Assembly (NCBI RefSeq): GCF_001411555.2 | Contig: NC_049904.1 | Span: forward strand, 62,001-126,000 | Direction of reading: 5' to 3' | Length of the DNA: 64,000 nt | Origin: Juglans regia | Taxonomy: Eukaryota > Streptophyta > Magnoliopsida > Fagales > Juglandaceae | In this document: piece after piece, positions 43,050 through 53,829 of the stretch | Layout: the number at the start of each line of letters is the position of its first letter | Numbering within the stretch: the stretch's first letter is position 1 | The notes under the pieces: generated by a model | The model's database searches: none | What the model was told of the DNA's origin: nothing | Seen by the model: the letters and a program-made list of their open reading frames with translations, nothing else | Program-made: the position numbers and the translations under genes

Positions 43050-43085
43050 TTTTTTGGGACGAAATTTAAATTTTGTCCCAAAAAA
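43050..43085. repeat. 18-bp hairpin in CACTA subterminal region
   Basis: TTTTTTGGGACGAAATTT is followed directly by AAATTTTGTCCCAAAAAA, complementary with one mismatch. GGGACGAAATT also occurs nearer the end at 43003, so this is part of the subterminal repeat set. Confidence 0.85.
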
Positions 43086-43099
43086 TCGATGAATTTAGA

Positions 43100-46000
43100 A
43101 AATCGTTCGAACATCAAAATAACCAATCGAACAGTATTTTCTGCGACGAATTAAATCGTCTCAAAAAATTTTTCCCGTTCGAACAGTAAAATTTGGCAGA
43201 TAATTACTTTATTATGGCGGGGAGAGTTCAAAAACGTTCGAACGAGAATTTGTTGTGTTCGAACGGAAAATATTTGGTGGCAAATCCTGGCAGGAAGGTT
43301 TCTAAACCATTCGAACGGAATATATTTAGTTAGAACATATTCAAGCACCACATTTATACATTCGAAGGTATAATATTAATCTCGGTACGAAACTCAAAAT
43401 ATAAAAAATATCTATCATATATACAAATTCATTAATTAATTTTATGTAATTAATTTTAAAATATTTTAATGATTTCTTTTACGTTAAATAAGATTTTTAG
43501 TTAAATAAATATTATCAACCACATATATATTAATCAACCAAATAAAGCAAATTATCACAATGCCATATATATTGTTCATAATTACAACAAAAGAAAATAT
43601 AAATAAAAGATAAAAACTACTGTGATGCGAGGTCTCTACACACATCCTCGACTGCAGCTAATTGTGTCTCTACCTGTGTCAGTCGAGTACTAACTGTGAC
43701 CTGAGTTGCATTATTGGCATTAATCGTTGTACGTAACTCATCAACCTCTGTACGTAACCCAGAGACGGTAGCCATAATCTCTGTACGCAACTCAGACATG
43801 GCAGTATGCACTGCATCAATCACTGCTGATGTGTGTACGCCGATCTCAGCATGCAATATGTCAGCCATCTCCTCGCGAATATATGTGCGTGATGTCTCAG
43901 CCTGTGTAGATGTCTCACCAGCCGATACTCCAGTATCTCCTGGCTGCCCATCTCTCTGAATCTCAGCCCTGTCAGGAACAGCCCCACGAAAACGAAATCT
44001 AGAGTGTCCCGTGCTCCGTGATAGGGTGGTGCTGTTGATCGGTGCCATCGGAAATCGGGAACGCTCGGCAGGTTCGGACACAACCCCGGCATGTAGCAAA
44101 AATCGAGTGATGAGGATCCCAAACGGCAGTATATCTGTCGTAATGAACCGTGCCTCTGATCGGATCCTCTCAAATATATAACCAACGAAGTCGATCGGGA
44201 TGCCACGAGCGACCCGTATCATAAATCTCGCTCGATCCATGCCGACCTCGGTCTTGTGCTGCCGTGGGTCAATATTGTTGGCAATAATCAAATTCATAAT
44301 CTTGAAGAAAGAAGATAAATCTGCCTGCCTAATACTCTTGGAGCCATCGTACACTGGAGCATCTGGACCAACAATCAAGTCTCTGACCTCGTGATCAGCA
44401 AGTGTATCGATCTCATCTGTGTAATCTGGTCCCTCGTCCTGAGACATAGCTGCATCACCTGAAGGACCAGACTCTCTAGGCGGCAGGTTTGGATAGGCAT
44501 CAAGAAGCCTAGGAATACCCAGATATGCAGCGAGTCCATCCGCTGAAAATATAACAGGAGCTCCTCGGACACAGATCCTATATGCCCCTCCATCGTCTGG
44601 GCTAGCAGCACCGAGCACTTTATAGAACTCAGTAACGATCTCAATGAAGGAAACAAGCTCCATTCCTTCTTCTCGCTGATCTAAGATTGGTGCCCAACCA
44701 CGATCATTGAATACTGATGGGAGGGAATGACCCTTCCATATAAGAGAGACAAAATCAGACAATTTTACCTGTCGCTCAAGTAAAACGGTCCGCTCTCGAA
44801 CTGTTTGGATGGAAGGTTCTCCTGATCTACCACGTTTACGGCCCCGATAAGACATTATTATGATCCTGAAATTTTAAAAATAATATATACATTCAAGATT
44901 AGTGATAAAATCTAATTACGACTAAAAGATTTACAAAATTATATACTAATAGCAATTTAATAAATTAATTGATAGAACATATAATCAATTAAATGATAAA
45001 AACAATTTAATAAGCTAATAAAATGTTAATGGATTTAATTTAATAATTAGCGTTCGAACGTCTAAATATATGGTCGAACGGACAATTAATAACGTTCTAA
45101 CGTGTCTATCAAGTTCGAACGTACAGGTTTAGCCATTCAAACGGACTGGTTAATACCGTTCGAACGTAAAACAGATCTAACTCGGCCATGGCTTAGTCAA
45201 CTCAGCGTCCATGAAAATACTCAAAAATTAATCGATTCCTTGATTTCTTCAACTAAAAATAAAGTACTATTCATTTCTAAACATCCTACGATAGATTTAT
45301 GATGTTCTACGATAATTATTAATGAAAAAATGTAATTTAAAAAAAAAACAAATAAAACCATAAAATTATAAAATAAACGGTAAAATGAGTTTGAAAATAC
45401 ATACATTTACTTGGGAGGAAAAGTGTTTGACATATGTGTTGATCACGACGGCAGACGGCGGTGAATGTAGTGTGTTCAAACGTTTTCTCGCTTTTTCAAA
45501 CTGTGGGGACGGCGGCGTGAGAGAAATCGCTGCCCGCGATAACTTATACGTGCATAACCGTTCGAACGTTAATAGTTAAAGTTCGAATGGTAATATAAAA
45601 CCGTTCGACTGTTACTATTTCACGTTCGAACTGAAGTTTTGTAAGTTTATTAAAAAATATATTAAATGTATACTATATTTATATTCCTATAAATTATTAT
45701 AATATATATACTATTATAGTAGATTATATATACTGTAATATATATGTAATATTATAATATATATTATAATAGTAGAATACTTTAAATGAAGGCATAATAA
45801 CTTATAAAATATTTTCTTATAGTATAATAGTACTATATCATAATACTTTACTATCAAAGTGTTATATATGAGATATTAATATATATATAGTACCATATAA
45901 TAGCATGTAGTACTATATGGTATGAGTTTATACTTAACTAATCTATGTCATATTATATATTCCATTATACTTTACCTACTAAAGTTATAAAGTTATATAT

Positions 46001-47275
46001 GATATTATACAATATATATACATAGAGTATAGCTTACTAATATACTATCATCTTATAAATTTCTCTACACTTTATTATGTGACCTTAGTATATTTGAGGT
46101 TATATATATGTGAGTATATATTACTAATACATATGATCTTAATAATATATATGATAGTATAGGTCACTATATATATGATAATATATATTACTATATATAC
46201 TATATATTTAGTATAGGTTACTATATATATGATAGTATATATTACATTATATATGATAGTATATATAACTAATACATATGATGTTACAGTACTTTTCATT
46301 TAATGATGAAAAAAGTTATATTTAAACATAAAGGAGATGTGTTCGAACGGTACTCGTAAACCGTTCGAACACATATGTTAACGTTTGAACGTAAAATCAA
46401 TGTTTCGAACGGACAAGGCAAATGGCGGGAAAACATCCTGCCAATTAAAGACAGCTGGATTACCGTTCGAACGTAATTTGTTATAGTTCGAACGGATTAT
46501 TGCAATGGTGGGAAAATATCCCGCCAATTAAACTATAGTATCATCTAATATGTCTACATATATTAATGTTGTTCTTTTATTCAAAGGTATAATGAAAAAA
46601 ATATATAAATAAACATTTACAATACCGTTTGAACAGTTAGAAATTAAAGTTTGAACAATTAATTGTCGAGCGGGAATAAATCAATAACGTTCGAACATAC
46701 TCTCTATACGTTCGAACGTGAAAATTAGGAAGGAATTTTCTCCCGCTTAATATTTTCAAGTTCGAACAGTTAGTAAATAACCATTCGAACATAAAATGTT
46801 CTTCAAAAACACGACAGAACCTCACAATTCTATTTCTCTCCTCCTGCGCTGTCGCTCCGTGTGGTCGCCTGAAGATTACCCCTTCGCATATCAGAGGTAT
46901 TCTTTCTCAAACTAGCCCTTAAGCTCAAAAAAAACTTTCATCTCACTCCATTATTCTCGGATTAATACTTGTAGGATAGTTTGTGATTATTCTCGGATTA
47001 GAGTCGGATTATTCTCAGATATTTCCTTTTCATCTTCAAAAATTCAGGTATTTCTTTTAAAGTAGAAATGTATGGTTTGAACTTAATATTTTGCAATGTT
47101 AGAAAGTTGTATGCTTTGAGATTGTTCTTTGTGTTTGTTAGAGTTTGTAATTAATGGAGTTTTCGGCATTGTTGAAGACGACTGGAATCTGGATGAATAC
47201 GTTCGAACGGCTTAGGATTACCGTTCGAACGTATTCATTTTGTTCGAACATAGGTTCTCATCGTTCGAACGGGTA
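43100..47275. promoter_or_regulatory. Array of GTTCGAAC palindromes (CACTA subterminal motifs)
   Basis: The motif (C)CGTTCGAACG and one-base variants occur about 30 times: clusters at 43105-43380, 45050-45165, 45555-45630, 46340-46490, 46620-46800 and 47195-47265, often as closely spaced pairs. In characterised En/Spm elements the small TNPA protein binds short motifs repeated near the ends. By analogy this may be the binding array of the Transposase_24 protein, but here it extends >4 kb inward, skipping the antisense ORF. Confidence 0.6.
43617..44855 (-). CDS. Putative plant transposon protein (PF20167-like), intact 412 codons
   Basis: A single uninterrupted frame from ATG at 44855 to the stop at 43617, antisense to the transposase genes. 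Residues 1-12 are basic (MSYRGRKRGRSG). The central part (about 50-280) resembles the putative plant transposon protein domain: FIEIVTEFYKVLGAA, YRICVRGAPVIFSADGLAAY, then SSFFKIMNLIIANNI, GIPIDFVGYIFERIRSEARF and LPFGILITRFLLHAGV. The C-terminus (about 320-412) is a coiled coil with heptad-like HTAMSELRTEIMATVSGLR repeats, suggesting oligomerisation. No catalytic motif is known for this domain. Unlike its neighbours it has no nonsense mutation. The function is unknown; it lies between two blocks of the GTTCGAAC motif. Confidence 0.7.
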   Translation of the reverse strand: MSYRGRKRGRSGEPSIQTVRERTVLLERQVKLSDFVSLIWKGHSLPSVFNDRGWAPILDQREEGMELVSFIEIVTEFYKVLGAASPDDGGAYRICVRGAPVIFSADGLAAYLGIPRLLDAYPNLPPRESGPSGDAAMSQDEGPDYTDEIDTLADHEVRDLIVGPDAPVYDGSKSIRQADLSSFFKIMNLIIANNIDPRQHKTEVGMDRARFMIRVARGIPIDFVGYIFERIRSEARFITTDILPFGILITRFLLHAGVVSEPAERSRFPMAPINSTTLSRSTGHSRFRFRGAVPDRAEIQRDGQPGDTGVSAGETSTQAETSRTYIREEMADILHAEIGVHTSAVIDAVHTAMSELRTEIMATVSGLRTEVDELRTTINANNATQVTVSTRLTQVETQLAAVEDVCRDLASQ

Positions 47276-47380
47276 ATGACATTACATCAATAACGTATAC
47301 AGAATACAAATAGTTTGGGATAGTTATAAATTATACGTACTACTACCATTTAATATTGTTAATTCTAAATAAATAAAATT
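44856..47380. other. CACTA noncoding 5' region, AT-rich
   Basis: No gene. Contains motif clusters listed separately and a very AT-rich tract (45640-46310) where TATATATGATAGTATATATTA-like phrases recur every ~30-60 bp. GGCGGGAAAA-like phrases occur at 46422 and 46507, next to the palindromes. Confidence 0.6.
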
Positions 47381-48230
47381 AATATTCAAATTAAAATACT
47401 ACTAAATCTTTAAATTAAAATAGAAATAGTTAAGATTTAATAATAGTTAAATACTTAAAGATAAATTAATAAAATTAATATTCAAATTAAAATACTACTA
47501 AATCTTTAAATTAAAATAGAAACAGTTAAGATTTAATAATATTTAAATACTTAAAGATAAATTAATAAAATTAATATTCAAATTAAAATACTAGTAAATC
47601 TTTAAATTAAAATAGAAATAGTTAAGATGTAATAATACTTAAATACTTAATTATAAATTAATAAAATTAATATTCAAATTAAAATACTATCAAAGGTATA
47701 AATTAAAATAGAAATAGTTAAGATTTAATAATATTTAAATACTTAAAGATAAATTAATAAAATTAATATTCAAATTAAAATACTAGTAAATCTTTAAATT
47801 AAAATAGAAATAGTTAAGATGTAATAATACTTAAATAATTAATTATAAATTAATAAAATTAATATTCAAATTAAAATACTATCAAAGGTATAAATTAAAA
47901 TATAAATAGTTAAGATTTAATAATACTTAAATACTTAATTATAAATTAATAAAATTAATATTCAAATTAAAATACTACTAAATCTTTAAATTAAAATATA
48001 AATAGTTAAGATTTAATAATACTTAAATACTTAATTATAAATTAATAAAATTAACATTCAAATTAAAATACTACTAAATCTTTAAATTAAAATATAAATA
48101 GTTAAGATTTAATAATACTTAAATACTTAATTATAAATTAATAAAATTAATATTCAAATTAAAATACTACTAAATCTTTAAATTAAAATACTTAATTATA
48201 AACAGGTAAAACTAATATTAAATTAAAATA
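47381..48230. repeat. 96-bp tandem repeat, about 9 copies
   Basis: The word AATATTCAAATTAAAATACT recurs at 47381, 47477, 47573, 47669, 47765, 47861, 47957, 48053 (one substitution) and 48149, exactly 96 bp apart each time. Units are about 85-90% A+T and differ by a few substitutions, with two variant types (ACTACTAAATCT and ACTATCAAAGGT). Located between the CACTA 5' motif array and TNP2. Confidence 0.97.
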
Positions 48231-48407
48231 CCTACTAATTATGTTTTTGTTGTATTATTGTATAAATAATATGTTGTTATTGTTTGACATATATTAGCAT
48301 ATTTTATATTGTTTGTTCATCAAAATAAACCTTAGACCCGTTCGAGAGTTATCAATCCGGATGAATGCTTGATTGATAACTTTTGAATTGTCCAGAGTGG
48401 ATAGTTT

Positions 48408-48651
48408 GGGATTGTAAGATCATTCTCGCAAATTATAGAACTATATCTGTTGTCGTCCAACATTATGATTTTGGTAGATTCATCTATTGTTCTCTGGATA
48501 TGCAATTTCGGTGATGGTGCAACAACGTGTTAATCGTCAGTGCACACAACCAAACGAGCATATTTGGAGAACTATGGGGAGATGCTGCCGAAATTTTGTT
48601 GGATGTGACAGATAATAGATCATAGGTTGGCGACTATGATCTTACAATCCC
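48408..48651. repeat. 16-bp inverted repeat upstream of TNP2
   Basis: GGGATTGTAAGATCAT (48408-48423) and its exact complement ATGATCTTACAATCCC (48636-48651) flank a 212-bp segment in the TNP2 leader. Could form a stem in the transcript; function unknown. Confidence 0.8.
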
Positions 48652-48763
48652 GAACGGAATATGACCAACTACCCGGTGAAATGTGGCATACTCATTAATT
48701 GGTACATGATACATGGTTGTTTGCCGATGCATTACAATATTCTTTGTAATGAATATAGTCGGC

Positions 48764-51700
48764 ATGGATAAGAGTTGGATGAGAGTTAGCGATCGATTGG
48801 GTCAGAATTACAATGTATATGCTGAATGTGTTAAGAAATTCTTGGAGTTTGCATTGGGTACATGTGATAGTAATGGGCGTATCAGATGCCCATGCAGAGA
48901 ATGCAAGAATTTGCGTTCTCATAAGATAGACTTGGTGAGAGAGCATCTGTTTGTCAAAGGTATTGATAAGGGTTATACTGATTGGGTCTTACACGGTGAA
49001 CCATATCCAACTTCATTTGAGGCTCCACATGAAGAAGAAGAGATCGATGAAGATGTACAACCAGATATTGTTGGAGATGATTACGATGAAGATATGGAGG
49101 AAATGTTAGGTGACATCGGTGCGGGAATGTTTATGGATGAAGGTGACACGGACACATCAAGCTCAAATGATGGGGGCCATAACACTTTTGCACGCTTGTG
49201 GAATGATTCACAGCGTGAGCTATATCCAGGATGCAGAAGACATAGTAAGTTGTTGTTTACCGTAAGATTGCTTCACATAAAATCAATGTGTCGATTATCT
49301 ATTAAGGCAGTCAATATGTTACTTGAGCTGTTTAAAGAGGCACTGCCGACAGACAATACTTTACCTCGCAACTTCTATGAAGCAAAAAAGTTGAAACGAG
49401 GACTCGGATTTGATTACAATGTAATACATGCATGTAAGAATGACTGCATATTATTTTGGCGAGAGAATGAGCAGTTGAACGAGTGTCCTATATGCCACGA
49501 GTCAAGATGGACATCGGACAAGGCAAATGTTCCGGGAAAGGTCGTACGCCACTTTCCATTGATACCTAGATTACAACGATTATTTATGTCACGCGCAACG
49601 ACTGTAGATATGACATGGCACTCATCAGATAGAGTAAGGAACGATAATATTTTGTCACATCCTGCTGACTCCCAGGTGTGGAAGGAATTTGATCAGGAAC
49701 ACACATTGTTTGCTGAAGAACCGCGTAACGTAAGACTTGGGTTGGCAACAGATGGATTTAATCCTTTTGGGAACATGAGTACTAGTCATAGTACTTAGCC
49801 AGTTGTACTTATGCCGTATAATTTACCCCCGTGGAAGTGTATGAAAGATCCATATTTCATGATGAGTTTGCTCATCCCAGGTTCGAGGTCACCGGGAAAT
49901 GATATAGACATACACTTACAGCCATTGATTGCAGAATTGAAAGATTTGTGGGAGAATGGGGTTGTCACATTTGATTCGTCAACAGGCAAGTCGTTCAAGA
50001 TGCATGCTGCGGTGTTGTGGACAATAAATGATTTTCCAGCTTATGGGAATTTGTCAGGTTGGAGTACTAAGGGGAAAATGGCATGTCCAACTTGTAACAA
50101 ATATACCAAATCTAAATGGCTTACGTACGGGAGGAAATTATGTTTCATGGGTCATCGTCGATTTTTACCTGGTGACCATAGATGGCGTGGAAATTCTAGA
50201 ATGTTTGATGGAACTGTTGAATGGGGCCAACCTCCACCATATTTGTCTGGCGAAGATGTACTTGCACAATTTATAGATGTTGGTTGTAATGAATTTGGTA
50301 AAAAACAACGAAAGATAAAACGAGCTACGAATGAGTTGAATTGGACAAAGAAGAGTATATTTTTCGAACTCCCGTACTGGTCGAAGTTAAAATTGCGACA
50401 TAGTCTTGATGTTATGCATATTGAAAAAAATATTTGCGAATCCGTATTGGGAACATTGATGTCAATTGAAGGAAAAACAAATGATACAATAAACTCAAGG
50501 AAGGATTTGAAGCGGTTGGGAATAAGATGGGAAATGCAGTTGCAAGAAAATAGTTCGTCTGTCTACATGCCAATTGGGTGGTATACATTGTCAAGGAATG
50601 AAAGGGTTACATTTTGTGAGTGGCTAATGAAGATCAAATTACCGGACGGTTATGCCTCGAATCTAACAAGGTGTGTGAGAACAAATGATTGGAAAATAAC
50701 TGGATTAAAAAGTCATGATTGTCATGTTTTCTTACAGCGTATCTTGCCTATTGGTATCCTTGGGTACTTGACCAGAGATGTGCGCGTGGCTTTGACTGAG
50801 TTGGGTGCATTTTTTAAAGACTTATGTGCTAGGACGTTGAATGTAGAAGCTTTGAATCGAATAGAACAAGAAATTGTCATAATATTGTGTAAGCTAGAAA
50901 GTATTTATCCACCGTCATTCTTCGATGTCATGGTTCACCTAGCCGTTCATTTGCCACGTGAGGCTCAACTTGCAGGACCAATTCAATATAGATGGATGTA
51001 TCCCATTGAACGATTTCTTGGAAAGTTGAAACGTACAGTGGGTAATAAGGCCCGCCCAGAATGATCAATTGCAGAAGCATATATTGACGATGAGTGGCAT
51101 ACCTTCTGTTCCAAATATTTCCACGGAGTACACTCGGTTTGATCGGCCAGAAAGAAACTTTGACGTTGACCGAGCAAGACAACGGAATATATTTTCTGTG
51201 CTTTCCCAACAAGTTCGTCCAATTGGTGCAGTGGGTGGTTATGACTTGTGTGGAAGAGTGTTCGAGAAAGCTCAGTGGTACGTGCTGAACAATTGCCCTG
51301 AGATAGAGAACTACTTGAAGTAAGTTATAACTTTTTCTTAATTTAAATTGCCTCATTACTTTTAAAAAAATACAAAATATAAAATAATTGTGGTAATCAT
51401 CAATTTCAGTGATCATATTAACGTGCTCAAGGAACTAGGAGTAAATGATATAAACTAGAAACATGAACAGGAGTTCCCGAGATGGTTTGAAGAACGGGTA
51501 ATGAAATTACATATGCGTTACTCAATAACAAATGAAAAAATATTAATTTCAACTTTGATATAGTATATGCTTTACTCAATATGTAGGTTGTACAATTGCA
51601 TGCGAATAATCCAAATGATATATCTGATGAACTGTATGCATTGGCGCGTGGCCCATCGAGACGCGCTGCTCGATATTCTGCATGTATTTCTCGGGGAAGT

Positions 51701-52312
51701 AGGTATCACACACTGGATCGAGATTGTTATAGGAAAACCCAAAATAGTGGTGTCCTAGTCGAAGGAAGTCATGATGGAGAAAATATTGATTTCTATGGGA
51801 TTATTGTCGATATAATTGGAATGAAATATTTGGGAGAGCTTGCGGTGTATCTATTTAAGTGTGATTGGTGGGATTTAAGCAATCCTCGTACTGGAGTCCG
51901 TGATGATGAATATTTTTTGAGTGTTAATACATCAAAAAAATGGTATGAAGATGATCCTTTTATTTTGGCTTCTCAAGCATCTCAAGTATTCTACTTAGAT
52001 GACCCGAAGTTAGGAAATCAATGGCGAGTAGTTCAAAAATATTCTCCAAGAAATATATATGATGTTATCCTTCAGGCAGAAGGACAAGATGAAGAAGAAG
52101 ATGACTCTTCTACTCAAGAAGCATACCAAGAGAGTCAACCCGCCTTAAATTTGTTTGTGGATTTGAGCCAGTATGAGATGATTCCATTAAATAGAGAAGA
52201 TATTGAGGCTAAAATTGTTGATGCGACAGTTGAGGAAAATGTTGAATCATCTGAAGTATCTACAGATGATGAGAGCGAATTGTCAAATGAAACTGATACA
52301 GATTCTGATTGA
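48764..52312 (+). pseudogene. TNP2-like CACTA transposase with three nonsense codons
   Basis: Start chosen at MDKSWMRVSDR, the usual N-terminus of the transposase-associated domain. Exons inferred: 48764-51319, 51410-51497, 51587-52312, with GTAAGT and GTAATG donors and AG acceptors that keep frame. Domains: transposase-associated N-terminus (CPCRECKN), a CPICHESRW zinc-like motif, Transposase_21 core (GLATDGFNPFGNMS, PPWKCMKDPYFMMSLLIPG, DVMHIEKNICESVLGTL), DUF4218 region (HLPREAQLAGPIQYRWMYPI) and DUF4216 (GIIVDIIGMKYLGELAVYLF, KCDWWDL). Three stops: TAG 49796-49798 (Trp expected), TGA 51062-51064 (Gly expected) and TAG 51456-51458. Otherwise full length, so inactivation is recent. The acidic tail ends at TGA 52310-52312. 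Confidence 0.9.
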
Positions 52313-52383
52313 CCAATTATGTGTTAACATTACACTTGATGACAAATATTTTACTTATTGAATGTATCAGTAGTTTGAAATTA

Positions 52384-53719
52384 TGCCGCCAAAGAGGAAG
52401 GAAGTTCGCAACCCATCTCCACCTGTTCCTAGCTCTCATTCAGACTCACCATTAGAGATTGATTCTACAGAACAAGGTAAAAATCTAATACTCATAAAAG
52501 TTATTAATTAAGGTCCTATAATAGAAATATAAATGAAATTGATTACAATGTTATATTTTATAGAATCTACAGTACAATCTCGTCAAGGTCGAGGCACCAC
52601 TAGACAGGTGACGTTGGAAAAATATCGGAAGGTGGGTAAGATTAAGGTTAACATTCCTGACGAACATATTGGGGGCGAAGGACAACCAGCAGCTTGGCTT
52701 GCATCACATGTGGGTGCTCTTACACGAACTTACGCACCTTTGGCAACGACTTCATGGAAGAAAGTCCCCCAAGATGTTAAAGAGCTTATCAAGAAGCGTT
52801 GTTTGGTAATGTTTAAAATATTGATTTTGTAGAATAAATTTCTATACTTTACTTAAATTTAGAATATTATAAATGATAATGTGTTTGTGACTACTTTTTT
52901 AAGGATGATTTCGAATTAAATTTTGGTCGGAGAGAGGAGCGTAAGACTGTGGAAGAGCTTATGGGTAATGCATTCTGCAAATATAAGGCGAGGTGTCATG
53001 AGCATTATAATAAGTTTGAGAAGAAGTAAGATGCAAGCCAACATCCTTTCCAGGATGCCCGACCTTCTGAGTGGGAAAAACTTTGTGACATGTTTGAGGA
53101 TCCATCATATCAGGTATAATGAAATTTAATTATTTTACTTGTCCTATCTGTCATTTCGCTTCATAATATTTTCAATTTCTTTGCAGGAGCGAAGTTCTAT
53201 AAACAAAACAAATAGATCAAAATTGAAGATTAATCATCATGCAGGCTCAAGATCTTTCCATCGCCTTTCTAAGAAATTGGTATTGCTATTTTTTTTATTG
53301 GATATAGTTAATTATTTGGATGAATCATAATGACTTTATATCTTAACACATTTATTGTAGTAAGATTCAGATACTAATTATGATCTGACAAAATTATATG
53401 CTGCATCGCACACTGATCGTAATGGAGAGTGGACTCATCCTGATGCCCGTGAAAATTATGTAAGTTTTATAACCTGTTTTAATTAAATATATTAGAATAT
53501 TTATGACGATATTAATTCTTTATCTTATATATGGCTAGGATAAAATGGTTGTCCTACGTGCTGAATCTGCGTCAGATCAAAATTCCTCAACAAGTGATAT
53601 TGAAATTTTTACACAAGTCCTGGGTCAACGTTCAGGATATTTGAGGGGTTTGAGTCGTTGTGTAAAGCCTGGTCCCTCTTCCTCTTCTTCTGGGAATGCA
53701 TCTATGACTTCTAATATAG
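52384..53719 (+). pseudogene. Transposase_24 (TNPA-like) gene, six exons visible
   Basis: Starts MPPKRKEVRNPSPP, 71 bp after the TNP2 stop. Inferred exons: 52384-52476, 52564-52805, 52904-53113, 53187-53279, 53361-53459 and 53539-53719, with GT-AG borders and joined frame (exon 1 to 2: EQ-ESTVQS). Recognisable Transposase_24 features are WKKVPQDVKELIKK, FCKYKARCHEHYNKF, EWEKLCDMFEDPSYQ, NKTNRSKLKINHHAGSRSF, YAASHTDRNGEW and EIFTQVLGQRSGYLRGL. Two stops: TAA 53027-53029 and TAA 53361-53363. The last exon(s) after ~53818 are lost at the LTR junction. Proteins of this kind bind subterminal repeats of CACTA elements. Confidence 0.82.
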
Positions 53720-53829
53720 GTTTGATAATTAGGTTTCAAAGTCTTTAATGGATCAAGTGGATATTCATCAAAATTTATGGGATAATTATATCTATACATA
53801 TATATTTTATTTTTTTAGTTGATTAGAGA

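Larger units (their letters stand above)
42980..53820 (+). mobile_element. CACTA (En/Spm-like) transposon, 3' end missing
   Basis: The left terminus is CACTACAACAAATTTGAG, the canonical CACTA-type end, followed by subterminal repeats. Two plus-strand genes of the superfamily follow: a TNP2-like transposase (48764-52312) and a Transposase_24 (TNPA-like) gene (52384-53719). A large antisense ORF of the plant transposon protein type lies at 43617-44855. No inverted ...TTGTAGTG terminus is found downstream. The element is cut between 53720 and about 53900, where gypsy LTR sequence begins. About 10.9 kb remains. Confidence 0.88.

Noticed and set aside
51094..51288. Small plus and minus frames within the TNP2 region
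   Set aside because: Out-of-frame shadows of the transposase exons.
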